Source of the DNA: Aporhodopirellula sallentina SM41
GTDB taxonomy: Bacteria > Planctomycetota > Planctomycetia > Pirellulales > Pirellulaceae
NCBI RefSeq assembly: GCF_000346505.1
Contig: NZ_ANOH01000095.1
Coordinates: 62,001-126,000, forward strand
Direction of reading: 5' to 3'
Length of the DNA: 64,000 bases
Each line of letters opens with the position of its first letter. The first letter of the stretch is position 1. The translations under genes and the position numbers were made by a program. The notes below the pieces were generated by a model, which made no database searches, was not told the DNA's origin, and saw only the letters and a program-made list of their open reading frames with translations. Positions 1 to 8,702 of this stretch are shown in pieces.

Positions 1-634
1 ATCCGCCCCAGTTGCAGGAAACCAACCCGATCGGCACATCGAGTTCTTCGTACAATCGTGAACCGAAGAAGTAGCCTACCGCACTGAAGTTCAAAACCGA
101 TTCGGGAGTGCAAACGCTCCACGCATTTTTCACGTCGTCTTGGCCTTCCAACGCGATCGTCGCGGGAATTTCACAGAACCGGATTCGTGGACGGTCCGCT
201 TTCGCGACGTCTTCGGCAAAGTGATCGACGCCGAACCCACGCATCCGCCACTGCATGTTCGATTGACCAGAACAAATCCATACTTCGCCAACGTAAATGT
301 CATTCCACTCGATCCGATCCCCTGCCGAGGCGATCGTCAATTGGAACGGTCCACCTGCGGATGGCGTTTGCACGGACGCCCGCCAATTTCCGGCGGCATC
401 CGCAACGGTCGTCACGTCATCCTGCGACCAGGACACATCAATGGTCACGGTTTCGTTGGCAGCACTCTTCCCCCATATCGTGTTAGCAGTCTGCTGCTGC
501 AAAACCATGTGATCGCCAAAGATGCCGGCCACGCTCAGGGGCTGGGTATCGGCGGCGACCACACCGGTGATGTGGGTTAAACAAAAAAGCGCACAAGCCA
601 AGACGGCGTGCGTGACTCGGTAACGACAACGCAT
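1..634 (-). CDS. Sialate O-acetylesterase-like secreted esterase (3' end cut by window edge)
   Basis: The reading frame starts at the ATG at 634 and runs off the left edge, giving 211 residues. The N-terminus (MRCRYRVTHAVLACALFC, cleavage near VVAADTQ) is a signal peptide. It is followed by the family opening VAGIFGDHMVLQQ, then a beta-sandwich-like stretch, then WICSGQSNMQW, the GQSNM block carrying the nucleophilic serine of SGNH-type sialate O-acetylesterases. The protein probably deacetylates polysaccharides or sialic acids outside the cytoplasm; the substrate is inferred only from the family. Planctomycetes encode many such esterases. The catalytic Asp-x-x-His near the C-terminus would lie outside the window, so activity cannot be judged. 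Confidence 0.85.
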   Translation of the reverse strand, partial: MRCRYRVTHAVLACALFCLTHITGVVAADTQPLSVAGIFGDHMVLQQQTANTIWGKSAANETVTIDVSWSQDDVTTVADAAGNWRASVQTPSAGGPFQLTIASAGDRIEWNDIYVGEVWICSGQSNMQWRMRGFGVDHFAEDVAKADRPRIRFCEIPATIALEGQDDVKNAWSVCTPESVLNFSAVGYFFGSRLYEELDVPIGLVSCNWGG

Positions 635-1194
635 GAACGGTTTCCTCTGCGGTGTTTCGGACTGGGAATCGGAGCAAGGGGCATCGAAAGGCGGCGCCCT
701 CAGAGTCCCCTGGATTGAACCGGCCGGCTGCTGAATGAAACGGAACGTTCAACAAAATCGCTCCGAATTTCATCTAATCACAGCGGCCGATTCGAACGAG
801 GCTACTCTTTCGTATTCCGCCGGGCAAGTTTGTCAGCGTCAGCAAAAAGCGTCGGCAAAACCTCCCGATTCGAAACGACGCTCCCGTTTACGCCGATGGC
901 GTGCGCAGCGATTTGAAGGCAGAACCGGCACGGCACAATTGAGTCTTCTGGATCGCCACCACGGGCTATCAACAAGCAGCCAAAATACGGTCGAAATTCA
1001 AAACAATTTTTTCGACCGACCTCTTTTGACCGCAAATCAAACCCCACGATTGATCCCAAAACACACCGGTTCTCAGAAGCGAGCGAATATTCCAGATGCG
1101 CACAAACCTCGTTCCAGCGCAAAAGTCGATCAGCCGACACTGTCGAGGTCGAGCTCGTGTGGTGCGTCACGATCAAGAATGAGGATTCAGGGCC
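635..1194. other. Intergenic stretch, no supported gene
   Basis: Overlapping open frames exist on both strands (735-1253 plus, 802-1176 minus), but their products look like random Arg/Ser-rich translation, they contradict each other and they have no recognisable domain. No promoter or terminator is convincing. The region ends at the 321-bp repeat element. Confidence 0.5.
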
Positions 1195-1515
1195 GTAGCG
1201 AAAACCGCCAACGGTTTGTCGATTTCATCAAGAACCAACCTACTTTCGTTTAACCGGTAGCCGTAGGCGACGTGCAGTGGCAAGCAGGTCGCCTTTGGCT
1301 GCCCGTTAAACGCAATACCCTTCAATGAAGCACCGGGTTGTGGCGTTTTCGTTTAACCGGTAGCCGTAGGCGACGCTTGACGGAACACAACCTACCCTTC
1401 GGGCACGGGTTAAACGACAATTGAACGGTATTGCCGTTAAACGAAGAAATCAACAGCCCGCCAAGACTTTTGGTGATTCACCAGCCATCCCGATACTTTT
1501 GGCGAGTTTCGCTAC
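1195..1515. repeat. 321-bp MITE-like element, copy 1 (core in orientation A)
   Basis: The element starts GTAGCGAAA and ends TTTCGCTAC, an inverted terminal pair. Inside, the arm at 1312-1326 (one mismatch) and its inverted partner ATTGAACGGTATTGC at 1420-1434 bracket a 93-bp core (1327-1419). A 29-bp sequence at 1244-1272 is repeated perfectly and directly in the core at 1347-1375. The second copy at 29395-29715 has the same total length and the same lengths for every sub-part, but its core is inverted. The element ends 25 bp downstream of the mtnA stop codon. No reading frame is evident, so this is a non-autonomous repeat. Confidence 0.85.
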
Positions 1516-1540
1516 TCCTAACCGAAGTGTTCACGAATCA

Positions 1541-2644
1541 CTAAGTTGGATTCGTGATGGCCGCGAAATGTTGCTGTACCTTTTCTCGGGTCGGGCGCTC
1601 GATCACTCCTTGTTCGGTCACGATCGCTGCGACCAACTCCGCCGGGGTCACATCAAACGCGGGGTTGATCACCGACGCTTCTCGCGGGACCGCCATTCGG
1701 CCTTCCGCGTGGACAGCCGAATTCGCACCGAGCGTGTAACGCACTTCGTCTTCGCTGCGTTGCTCGATCGGAATCAGATCGCCCGACTGCAGTTCGAGAT
1801 CAAACGTGTTCGTTGGCGCCACAACGTAGAACGGCACGTTGTGATAGTGCGCGATCACCGCGAGCGGGTAAGTACCGATCTTGTTGGCGACGTCGCCGTT
1901 TTCCGCGATCCGATCGGAACCGACGATCACTGCGTCGACCAAACCACGCTGCATCAGACTGCCTGCCATCGAATCGGTGCACACCGTCACGGGGATGCCG
2001 GCCTGCGACAATTCCCATGCAGTCAGACGAGCCCCCTGCATTAACGGACGGGTTTCGTCCGCGTACACGTTCAACGTGTGACCGTTCTCGTGCAGGTAAT
2101 AAATCGGGGCGAGGGCAGTGCCATACTGCGCGGTTGCCAATCCGCCCGCGTTGCAGTGCGTCAACACGGTCTTGGCATCGCGGAGCAACGGGGCGGCGTT
2201 CCTTCCCATCGCCCGGCACATTTCGCGATCCTCTTCGTGTATCGCGCGAGCCTCCTCGATCAGACGCGGCGGCAATTCACCGATCGCCGCGTCTTCGGTC
2301 GATTCGACAATCCCTCGCATCCGGTTCAACGCCCAGAACAAGTTCACCGCCGTCGGCCGACTCGTGGCAAGATATTCGATCGCGTCGTAATAGCATTGCC
2401 GGATCGAATCGGGATTGCTCGCCGGGTCGATCGGAGCGAGGGTAACGCCGTAGGCGGCCGCGATACCGATCGCCGGAGCCCCACGCACGACGAGCCGCAC
2501 GATCGCGTCGTGCAACTGCGCCAAGTCCGTGCACTCGAGCCGTACCAACTCCGCCGGGATTCGCGTTTGGTCGAGAAGGTCAACCGCAGCAGGGCTCTCA
2601 CCCGCCGCGGCCCGGTAGCGAATCGTTTCGGCGTCAGTACTCAT
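1541..2644 (-). CDS. mtnA: S-methyl-5-thioribose-1-phosphate isomerase
   Basis: Isomerises 5-methylthioribose 1-phosphate to the ribulose form in the cytoplasmic methionine salvage pathway. At 367 residues it has the usual family length. Visible motifs are RGAPAIGIAAAYG (about 54-66), LTHCNAGGLAT with the probable catalytic Cys164, YADETRPLMQGARLTAWEL (about 194-212), and GSDRIAENGDVANKIGTY with the acid Asp244. The Cys/Asp pair matches the one known from the Bacillus enzyme. Related eIF2B-like regulatory subunits lack these residues, which supports the enzyme call. The start is the ATG at 2644. No other methionine salvage gene lies nearby, so the gene stands alone. Confidence 0.95.
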   Translation of the reverse strand: MSTDAETIRYRAAAGESPAAVDLLDQTRIPAELVRLECTDLAQLHDAIVRLVVRGAPAIGIAAAYGVTLAPIDPASNPDSIRQCYYDAIEYLATSRPTAVNLFWALNRMRGIVESTEDAAIGELPPRLIEEARAIHEEDREMCRAMGRNAAPLLRDAKTVLTHCNAGGLATAQYGTALAPIYYLHENGHTLNVYADETRPLMQGARLTAWELSQAGIPVTVCTDSMAGSLMQRGLVDAVIVGSDRIAENGDVANKIGTYPLAVIAHYHNVPFYVVAPTNTFDLELQSGDLIPIEQRSEDEVRYTLGANSAVHAEGRMAVPREASVINPAFDVTPAELVAAIVTEQGVIERPTREKVQQHFAAITNPT

Positions 2645-2657
2645 TGCTCGTCACTCA

Positions 2658-4205
2658 CTAGACATCTTCAGGCGATGGAACTTCGAACCCTTCACGGTAC
2701 TCACGCGTCAACATCGCGTTGGCCGCGTCGTTCCCGGTGTAACGTTCGGATTCGACATCGAAGGTCAACTGCGGGCCGAGCGACAACATGTCGGATTCCG
2801 GATCGACTCCGTTGTCACGCAAATGTTGAAGTGTTCGCTCGAGAGTCGCAGCATCGTCGTCACGAGACGCAAACTTCTCGACCGCCGCAGCGATCGTATC
2901 CGGCGACACACGGTTCTCTTCGCCGAGATAATAAGACGTGTTCCCATGGTGGGCAATCGCCGCCGAAAGGTGCCCGCACTTCGCATCCGCGACCAGAATC
3001 GATGCGTCGCGAGCAACAACGGCGTCGATAAAGTTGCTCATGTGAACGTTGTTGAGCGAACCGTTCTCACGTGAATTATGTGTGAAGGATCGGATCTCCC
3101 TCTTGTTCAGATCAAACGCGCGGCACGTTTCGTAACTCGGACCTTGGATGACGTACCCTTCGCTGCCGTAGAATACGACGCCGATTTTGTTGCCACGGTT
3201 CGATCCGAACAACTCGTTGATCTCTTTGTCGGCGGAGTCATTGACGCTCAATCCACGGGTTTCAAAGACGATCGTCTTGTCGCCATAGTCGTAGATCGAA
3301 ACCTGCGTGTTAGCGGTATCGCCGGCGTCTTGGTACGTCGGGTCTTTGCGTTCGGCCTGGTACCCCAGACGTCCGGCATAGGTCAAGATCGACTCGGGAT
3401 GCCGATCCAACCCGAGTCCCCATCGAGCGATGTCGGTTTGGTGCGGGCCTTGGTTCCCCGAGTCGCCGTTGCCGTAGTGTCGTTGCCAGTGCCAATCGTA
3501 GTGGAACCGCTGACGCGTCAGTTTTGGATCGGTGAAGGTCGCCGGACCGCTCCACATGTCGAAGTCGACGTTGTCGGGAATCGGATAGTTGCCGAGCGGG
3601 CCGATCGACTTACGCCGTTTGTAACACAACCCGCGAGCCAGGTTGACTTCGCCAATGTTCCCGTCGGCGATGAACTTCATCGCCTCGATGCACGCCAAAC
3701 TACTGCGGCACTGCGTACCGGTTTGAAACATTCGGCCATATTTCTGTGCGGCGGCGACGAGAGCCCGACCTTCATGAACGTTGTGGCTGATCGGTTTTTC
3801 GATGTAGACGTCTTTGCCCGCCTGCATCGCCCAAACGGCGATCATCGCGTGCCAGTGATTCGGCGTGGCACAGGTGACAATTTGTACGTCGTCGCTATCG
3901 AGAATTTCGCGAACGTCGCCGACCACGCGTGGACGAGTGCCCTGCATCTTCTCAACTTTGTCGGCCTGCTGTTCGCCGACCTTCGAGTCCACATCGACCA
4001 ACACGCGGATCACAGTGCGAGGATCGTGATGGAACCCACCGACGTGCGACATCCCACGACCGGCAACGCCACAAACCGCCACGCCGAGCGGATCGGAAGG
4101 GTCACCCGCCGTCGCAGCGGAAACACTGCTGTGTACCCCGAGGGCCAGCCCCGAAGTGATTGCGGCAGCGGAAGCAGAAAAAGCGCGTCGGTTTATACGA
4201 CTCAT
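2658..4205 (-). CDS. Gfo/Idh/MocA family oxidoreductase with Tat signal
   Basis: NAD(P)-dependent sugar or inositol dehydrogenase-like protein. I chose the ATG at 4205 because it opens directly onto a twin-arginine signal (MSRINRRAFSASAAA) and a hydrophobic stretch; the frame extends 17 residues further upstream without sense. A Rossmann-like motif GVAVCGVAGRGMSHV follows at about 41-55, then the conserved EKPISHN containing the family lysine. The block GNGDSGNQGPHQTDIARW is typical of the large planctomycete subgroup of these proteins. The product (515 residues) is probably folded with its cofactor and exported. Substrate is unknown. The phosphoglucose-isomerase homologue lies 68 bp upstream on the same strand, so co-transcription is possible. 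Confidence 0.85.
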   Translation of the reverse strand: MSRINRRAFSASAAAITSGLALGVHSSVSAATAGDPSDPLGVAVCGVAGRGMSHVGGFHHDPRTVIRVLVDVDSKVGEQQADKVEKMQGTRPRVVGDVREILDSDDVQIVTCATPNHWHAMIAVWAMQAGKDVYIEKPISHNVHEGRALVAAAQKYGRMFQTGTQCRSSLACIEAMKFIADGNIGEVNLARGLCYKRRKSIGPLGNYPIPDNVDFDMWSGPATFTDPKLTRQRFHYDWHWQRHYGNGDSGNQGPHQTDIARWGLGLDRHPESILTYAGRLGYQAERKDPTYQDAGDTANTQVSIYDYGDKTIVFETRGLSVNDSADKEINELFGSNRGNKIGVVFYGSEGYVIQGPSYETCRAFDLNKREIRSFTHNSRENGSLNNVHMSNFIDAVVARDASILVADAKCGHLSAAIAHHGNTSYYLGEENRVSPDTIAAAVEKFASRDDDAATLERTLQHLRDNGVDPESDMLSLGPQLTFDVESERYTGNDAANAMLTREYREGFEVPSPEDV

Positions 4206-4273
4206 CAGAACAAACTCGCGGAAGGGGGAAGAAGGTGGGCGGGGGCGCCGCGGCAAACCACGGAGGTGGGAAA

Positions 4274-5869
4274 CTAGACCGCTGTATTATGCACACTGGC
4301 CGCGCGAACGCCAGTGTCGCCTTCCCGCTCGACGGCGGAGCACAACCACCAAAACTGAAACAACTGCCCGAGCAAATGCGTGTTCACCTCCGGCAAAATC
4401 AACTCGATCGCCGGAACCCCTCCACTCCGCAGCGCCACCCGCGATCGACTGATTGCCGATTGCATCAAATCCGGAATCACAGGCACGCCAGGCCCCGGGG
4501 CTTTCTTTTTCTTCTTCGATGAGCCTGATTGCGTCGATTCGGTCGCCGACATCGGCGGGGCATGGTTGCCTGCCGATGCGTGGTCGCCTGGCGGTGTGAT
4601 CGCGAGTTCGCTCGAAGAGCTTATCTCCGCTCGCGTCATTTCGATCGGGTCCGTGCGAACGGATTCGACGATCAACTGCGTGATCACCAATTGGTTGACG
4701 GTTGATTGATTGTTGGCAGATTGGTTGCAAGCGACTTGGTTGCCGACGGTTTCCGCGGCCAAGCTCTCCGCCCAGGCGGCCCCATGTTGCAGCCGCGTCG
4801 ATGAGCGAACAGTCGGATCGAGAACCTGGGACATCCATTCCTGATGCCAACGGCTGACTCCGCCGAGCGATGGGTTCCAGTAGACCAGCATCCGATCGCG
4901 CAGGCCTCGCCGCGTCGCGAGCAACCGCTGCAAACCGACGTATTGCAGCACCATGTTTTCTTCCAACGGCGACTGGATGAAATGATCGTTCATCGCCGAC
5001 GCCCCCAGCAAAAACTGGATACAGTCGAGCCCTAAAAACGCAGCCGGCAGTAACGTCGCGGCGGAGTACACACCGAAGGGGCCACCCATCATTGCCGAGG
5101 TGTTTAGCTGGTCCGATCGCGACGCCCCGGCAGTCGACTCGCAAGGAGTCACGAATCGTTCCGAACAGTCGATCTCGCCGGCGATTTTCGACAGACCGCT
5201 GCGTTCATGCAAAACGGGGACAATCAACTTTGTCAGCCATCTCGCGTCTGCTTCACCGAGCGATCTGGCGACCTGGTCGACACCATGGCGCAGAAACACA
5301 TCCGTCGCCGCGGATCCGCTGCGGTCTCCCTCATACAGATCGATCGGGATGATCGCGTATCGATCTTCGGGACCGTGGTGATCCGATTCGTTTGCTGCGA
5401 ACTCCTGATTCAACCTTCGCAACAAACCTTCGACCGCGTCGTTGTCGATCCCGCTCGATGCAAAATACATCCTCGGCTTGCTGCCTCGCGCCGACCGGGA
5501 CAGTTCATTGTGATACGGTTCGCAACACGCTCGCATCAACGCGTCGGGGGCGAGCATGCACTCCGGGGTTCCGATCACTCCCACCGCATCGAGATGATCA
5601 TGCAATCGGTTCGCGACTCGAAAAACCCGTCCGAGTTCCGACCTTTCCCGCAACGCTTCATATTCGATCAGTAGACGTTCGGGGCGATCAAACCCGGCCC
5701 TCACCCGTTCGCCGCAGTGATTCGTCAATCGGTGGCGGACTGGATCGAGTTGCTCGATTTGAGCCCTCAAACACGACGGCGAAATCTCCCCCGATGCACC
5801 GTTGCCCGTCGCGTCACCATTTGGCACAGGCACCAACGCTCCCGCCGGGTCGAAACGCAGCAGGCTCAT
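4274..5869 (-). CDS. Divergent glucose-6-phosphate isomerase-like protein
   Basis: Related to phosphoglucose isomerase. Segments recalling the family are VGVIGTPECMLAPDALMRAC (about 96-115, where the usual GIGGS reads GIGTP), KPRMYFASSGIDNDA (about 131-145), and GGPFGVYSAATLLPAAFLGL (262-281) followed by LLGASAMNDHF. The C-terminal piece PAIELILPEVNTHLLGQLFQ matches the last beta-alpha unit of the family. The ESLGK signature is not intact; the nearest match is WAESLAAE (about 366-373). An Asn/Gln-rich insertion (about 376-400) and a Ser/Thr/Lys-rich linker (about 415-460, with five lysines in a row) separate the body from the C-terminal piece, and the usual terminal lysine is not evident. It could be a working divergent isomerase or a non-catalytic homologue. 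Confidence 0.7.
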   Translation of the reverse strand: MSLLRFDPAGALVPVPNGDATGNGASGEISPSCLRAQIEQLDPVRHRLTNHCGERVRAGFDRPERLLIEYEALRERSELGRVFRVANRLHDHLDAVGVIGTPECMLAPDALMRACCEPYHNELSRSARGSKPRMYFASSGIDNDAVEGLLRRLNQEFAANESDHHGPEDRYAIIPIDLYEGDRSGSAATDVFLRHGVDQVARSLGEADARWLTKLIVPVLHERSGLSKIAGEIDCSERFVTPCESTAGASRSDQLNTSAMMGGPFGVYSAATLLPAAFLGLDCIQFLLGASAMNDHFIQSPLEENMVLQYVGLQRLLATRRGLRDRMLVYWNPSLGGVSRWHQEWMSQVLDPTVRSSTRLQHGAAWAESLAAETVGNQVACNQSANNQSTVNQLVITQLIVESVRTDPIEMTRAEISSSSELAITPPGDHASAGNHAPPMSATESTQSGSSKKKKKAPGPGVPVIPDLMQSAISRSRVALRSGGVPAIELILPEVNTHLLGQLFQFWWLCSAVEREGDTGVRAASVHNTAV

Positions 5870-6145
5870 TCGTGATCTCTCTTGCGGTCAAAAGGTTGTT
5901 GGTCGAGAATCCACGCAACGCACAAACGGTTGACGCCGGATTTTTGATTCGTTTCGGAACGCATCGTGCGGGCAAAATCCGATGCGACCATGATTCGACC
6001 GCGGCGAGTAAAGTAAGCCGACGAGTTTATCGGCCACCGCTGGACTGCTGCCACCGAATCGACGACGCAGATGATGCCACGCCGGGCACTCGTTCGGAAG
6101 TGGCGTACCGCACCATATACCATTCCCCGGGCCAATCCGAGATTG

Positions 6146-6829
6146 ATGCTGGAACTCATATCTTCTTATTCGACGTTCGCGATTCTCGTTGCCGCCGCGG
6201 TTCATCTTTTCGCGTTCGCGGTCCTGGCGGGGTGGGCACGATCGGATCGCAAACGGATCGCCCAAACACTCGAACGGTTCACCGCCGGGTTGCCGCACCG
6301 CAGCCGCATGGACTTTCACGTTCACCTGTCCGATCAAATCGAAGCGTTCTTGGCCGACATCAGCGACGTGATGGCACAACCGCTCCGCAGCGCCGACCGG
6401 GCTCGACTCGCCGATCGCATTCGCATTCTCGACGAGCGACGCGAGTACCTTCACTCGCTGCGATTTGAAACCGCATGGAACGTCGCCCGCACGATGATCG
6501 AGGCCTACCCGCTCGCCGGAGTGTTGGGCACGATTTTGGCAATCGGGTCGGCGCTCGCGGCCGACGACCAAGCCTCGGTGAATGTGATCGTGACTCGGTT
6601 CGGCGACGCGATCTGGAGCACGTTTGCCGGTCTGTCAGCGGCGATCCTGTTGATGTTGGTCGGCAGCGTTGTCGAACCCGGCTTTGCCCGTTTATCTGAA
6701 AATCGGCTGGGCGTCCGCGAGATGGCGGCCAAGGTCAAACGGGAACTCTCTGTACTCGAACAATCCGGTGCCGAAGCCCCAACCGAGGCAAGCGACAAGG
6801 CAGCGACACCGGAGGACGGTACGGCGTGA
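6146..6829 (+). CDS. MotA/TolQ/ExbB-family inner-membrane protein
   Basis: A 227-residue protein with one N-terminal membrane segment (about 9-30), a cytoplasmic helical stretch, and two later membrane segments (about 122-138 and 156-177), the layout of ExbB/TolQ proton-channel subunits. GVLGTILAIGSAL and FGDAIWSTFAGLSAAILLML match the pore helices of the family. I chose the ATG at 6146 because the 25 residues upstream in the open frame are basic and precede the first membrane helix without logic. The stop overlaps the GTG start of the next gene (GTGA), so the two are translationally coupled. The channel probably uses the proton gradient to drive the partner protein. Confidence 0.8.
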   Translation: MLELISSYSTFAILVAAAVHLFAFAVLAGWARSDRKRIAQTLERFTAGLPHRSRMDFHVHLSDQIEAFLADISDVMAQPLRSADRARLADRIRILDERREYLHSLRFETAWNVARTMIEAYPLAGVLGTILAIGSALAADDQASVNVIVTRFGDAIWSTFAGLSAAILLMLVGSVVEPGFARLSENRLGVREMAAKVKRELSVLEQSGAEAPTEASDKAATPEDGTA

Positions 6830-7770
6830 GCGAGTTGAGTAACGAATCTCCGGCACCGCTCTCGCCACCACACGTCACACCGGATCGTTCGGCCGGCGAC
6901 GTTCGGTTGGCGAAAACATGGTGGTCGCGACGAACCCGTTTCCAGTTGACTCCGTTGATGGACCTGCTGCTGATCATCGTGTTCGCGCAGTTCCTCGATG
7001 TCCGCGAAGCGACTCAGCGGGAAACCGCGTCACTGGAATCCGAACGCGAGAAACTGGTCTACCAAATCCAACGCGAACGCAGCGAGTTGGCGGGCATTCG
7101 CGAAGCGTTGCAAAGCCAACACCGCGAACTCGAACGACAACGCGACCAAGCCCGCGCCGCACGCGACGAAGCGGTGTATCAGTCCGAGGCCCGGTTGGCG
7201 GAAATGAACGTCGCGATGAGCAAACTCAGCCGCTGGCTCTCGCTCGATGCCGAAACGGATGTCGATCCCGACTCGGGTTCCGCTGCAAACGAACCAACCG
7301 ACGAAACCATCCCTGGCCCTCTTTCGGAAGATTCCGAATCAGACGATCCCGTTGCGACCGCGATCCGGCAGGCCAGCCGTTTGGGCAAGGCCGATCCTGA
7401 CGCGGTGCTGCGGTTCCTGATCGGGCACGCCGAACTGCTCAAACGAGCCGAGATCTGGACCGTCCACGCGTCCGACAACGGTGGCATCGTGTTCATGGCA
7501 GACGACCAACGCGAGACATTTCGTTTGGAACGGCGATCGCAATCCGACCGGACCGATGAAGTCGCCGACCGACTCTTCGCCGCCTACAAACAATTGCCCC
7601 AGCCCAAAGGGTTGGTCGTTCTGTTAGTATCATATTCCCCGCAAAGCGTCGCCGGCGTGTATCAACCGCTCGTCGACGCGTTGCCTCGCGCACTCGAACG
7701 ACTCCGCGCCGACACGCCCGAAACACGTTTCGAATACACGGTCCTCGGCCCCACGCCCGAGCCCAACTGA
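6826..7770 (+). CDS. ExbD/MotB-like protein with coiled coil and unknown C-terminal domain
   Basis: The start is a GTG overlapping the stop of the ExbB-like gene. One membrane segment (about 43-58) carries TPLMDLLLIIVFAQF, the ExbD/TolR-type helix with its membrane aspartate (Asp46). It is followed by a charged coiled coil (about 61-135, rich in Glu, Arg and Gln), an acidic linker (about 145-175), and a C-terminal domain of about 130 residues that I do not recognise. At 314 residues it is roughly twice as long as a standard ExbD, and no OmpA-like peptidoglycan-binding motif is visible. With the neighbour it should form a proton-driven complex, but no TonB or Tol/Pal gene lies nearby. Confidence 0.7.
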   Translation: MSELSNESPAPLSPPHVTPDRSAGDVRLAKTWWSRRTRFQLTPLMDLLLIIVFAQFLDVREATQRETASLESEREKLVYQIQRERSELAGIREALQSQHRELERQRDQARAARDEAVYQSEARLAEMNVAMSKLSRWLSLDAETDVDPDSGSAANEPTDETIPGPLSEDSESDDPVATAIRQASRLGKADPDAVLRFLIGHAELLKRAEIWTVHASDNGGIVFMADDQRETFRLERRSQSDRTDEVADRLFAAYKQLPQPKGLVVLLVSYSPQSVAGVYQPLVDALPRALERLRADTPETRFEYTVLGPTPEPN

Positions 7771-7805
7771 CCGCCCCGACGTTCCTTTCACCCCCAACAC
7801 GAATC

Positions 7806-8348
7806 ATGCGTAAACGAGTCCCGGTTGTCATCGGCGGCGGTATCGCGTTGCTGATCGCGAGCCAATACTTCGACTTCGGTTTAGGGTTTACCGACGGCGA
7901 CGGTAACAACGATCCTCAAGGTCAAGTCTCGATGGATCCCGGTTCCTCATCACCGATCATGTCGATCGAAAGCCTCACGCCATCGGACGCCCCCACCGCG
8001 GGCGATACATCCGATGATTCTGACGAAGCGATGCGAGAGGCCGCGTCGGAACTCGAACTCACTCCCGTCATCCCAGTGCTGCCTTCGGTGGTCGATGTTT
8101 TGATCGACGGGAATCAGTACCTAGTGCAGACCGAAGCCGAACAGCCCGACCGCAAAGCGATATCGATCGAAGACATCATCGCTTTCGCCGGAACGGTGGA
8201 GGGCGAACCGAGCGGCATCCTCGTGCGAGTTGCCCGCACTCCCAACGCGGTCGCTGCCGCCGACGCGGCACTCATGAAACGTCTCCGCGAAGCTGGTTTG
8301 GATGACGACCAAATCGATGCCCGCCGGCAACTCGTCGAACTGCCGTAG
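7806..8348 (+). CDS. Small membrane-anchored hypothetical protein
   Basis: A 180-residue protein that I do not recognise. It has an N-terminal anchor (about 5-22, VPVVIGGGIALLIASQYF), an acidic low-complexity stretch (about 30-80) and a compact C-terminal part (about 85-180) with IEDIIAFAGTVEGEPSGILV. It follows the ExbD-like gene by 35 bp on the same strand, so it probably belongs to the same transcript and may be an accessory subunit of that membrane complex. This is inferred from position only. Confidence 0.6.
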   Translation: MRKRVPVVIGGGIALLIASQYFDFGLGFTDGDGNNDPQGQVSMDPGSSSPIMSIESLTPSDAPTAGDTSDDSDEAMREAASELELTPVIPVLPSVVDVLIDGNQYLVQTEAEQPDRKAISIEDIIAFAGTVEGEPSGILVRVARTPNAVAAADAALMKRLREAGLDDDQIDARRQLVELP

Positions 8349-8702
8349 GCGATGCCCCGCATCACTCTCTGACGGTATTCGGGCGAAACGCGACTCGCGG
8401 GGCGCCGCTCGTTGCCCGCGTATCGCCTCATCCCGCACTCCGACTCTGGTTATGCGCATCGGCTCAGGCAACGCGCGTCTCATTCCTGAGTCCGTCATAC
8501 AAAATGTCTCTGTAGTTCTCTTGCGCATCCACCGAGAGAATCACCCTGCGTTCATCGGAACGCGGCGACGCTGGCATACTCCCAAGCACACACCACGCCA
8601 GGTGATTTGATTACATTGGACGTGCGTGTCCGGTGGATGAAGCTTCAACCTACCGGCGACCTTCCTCACCCTCCCCTCCCTGCTCGACAAGCATTCACTC
8701 TC
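8349..8702. other. Intergenic stretch upstream of the ThuA gene
   Basis: The open frame of the next gene extends back to 8607, but that part lacks coding character. I see no convincing promoter, terminator or repeat here. Confidence 0.4.

Noticed and set aside
735-1253. Open frame of 172 codons on plus strand, and 802-1176 on minus strand
   Set aside because: They overlap on opposite strands, have biased random composition and no domain; the plus frame ends inside the 321-bp repeat.
1327-1419. The 93-bp core being its own reverse complement, which would make the inversion trivial
   Set aside because: Only short parts (GGTTGTG/CACAACC and the GTTTAAC ends) are self-complementary; the core as a whole is not palindromic.
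3078-4277. Long plus-strand frame of 399 codons opposite the oxidoreductase gene, and a similar one at 20294-21598 opposite the kinase gene
   Set aside because: Mirror frames caused by GC-rich codon bias; the minus-strand genes carry clear family motifs.
6146-8348. Zorya-type defence system (ZorA/ZorB-like pair)
   Set aside because: The ExbB-like protein lacks the long ZorA tail, the partner lacks an OmpA domain, and no helicase or nuclease gene follows.
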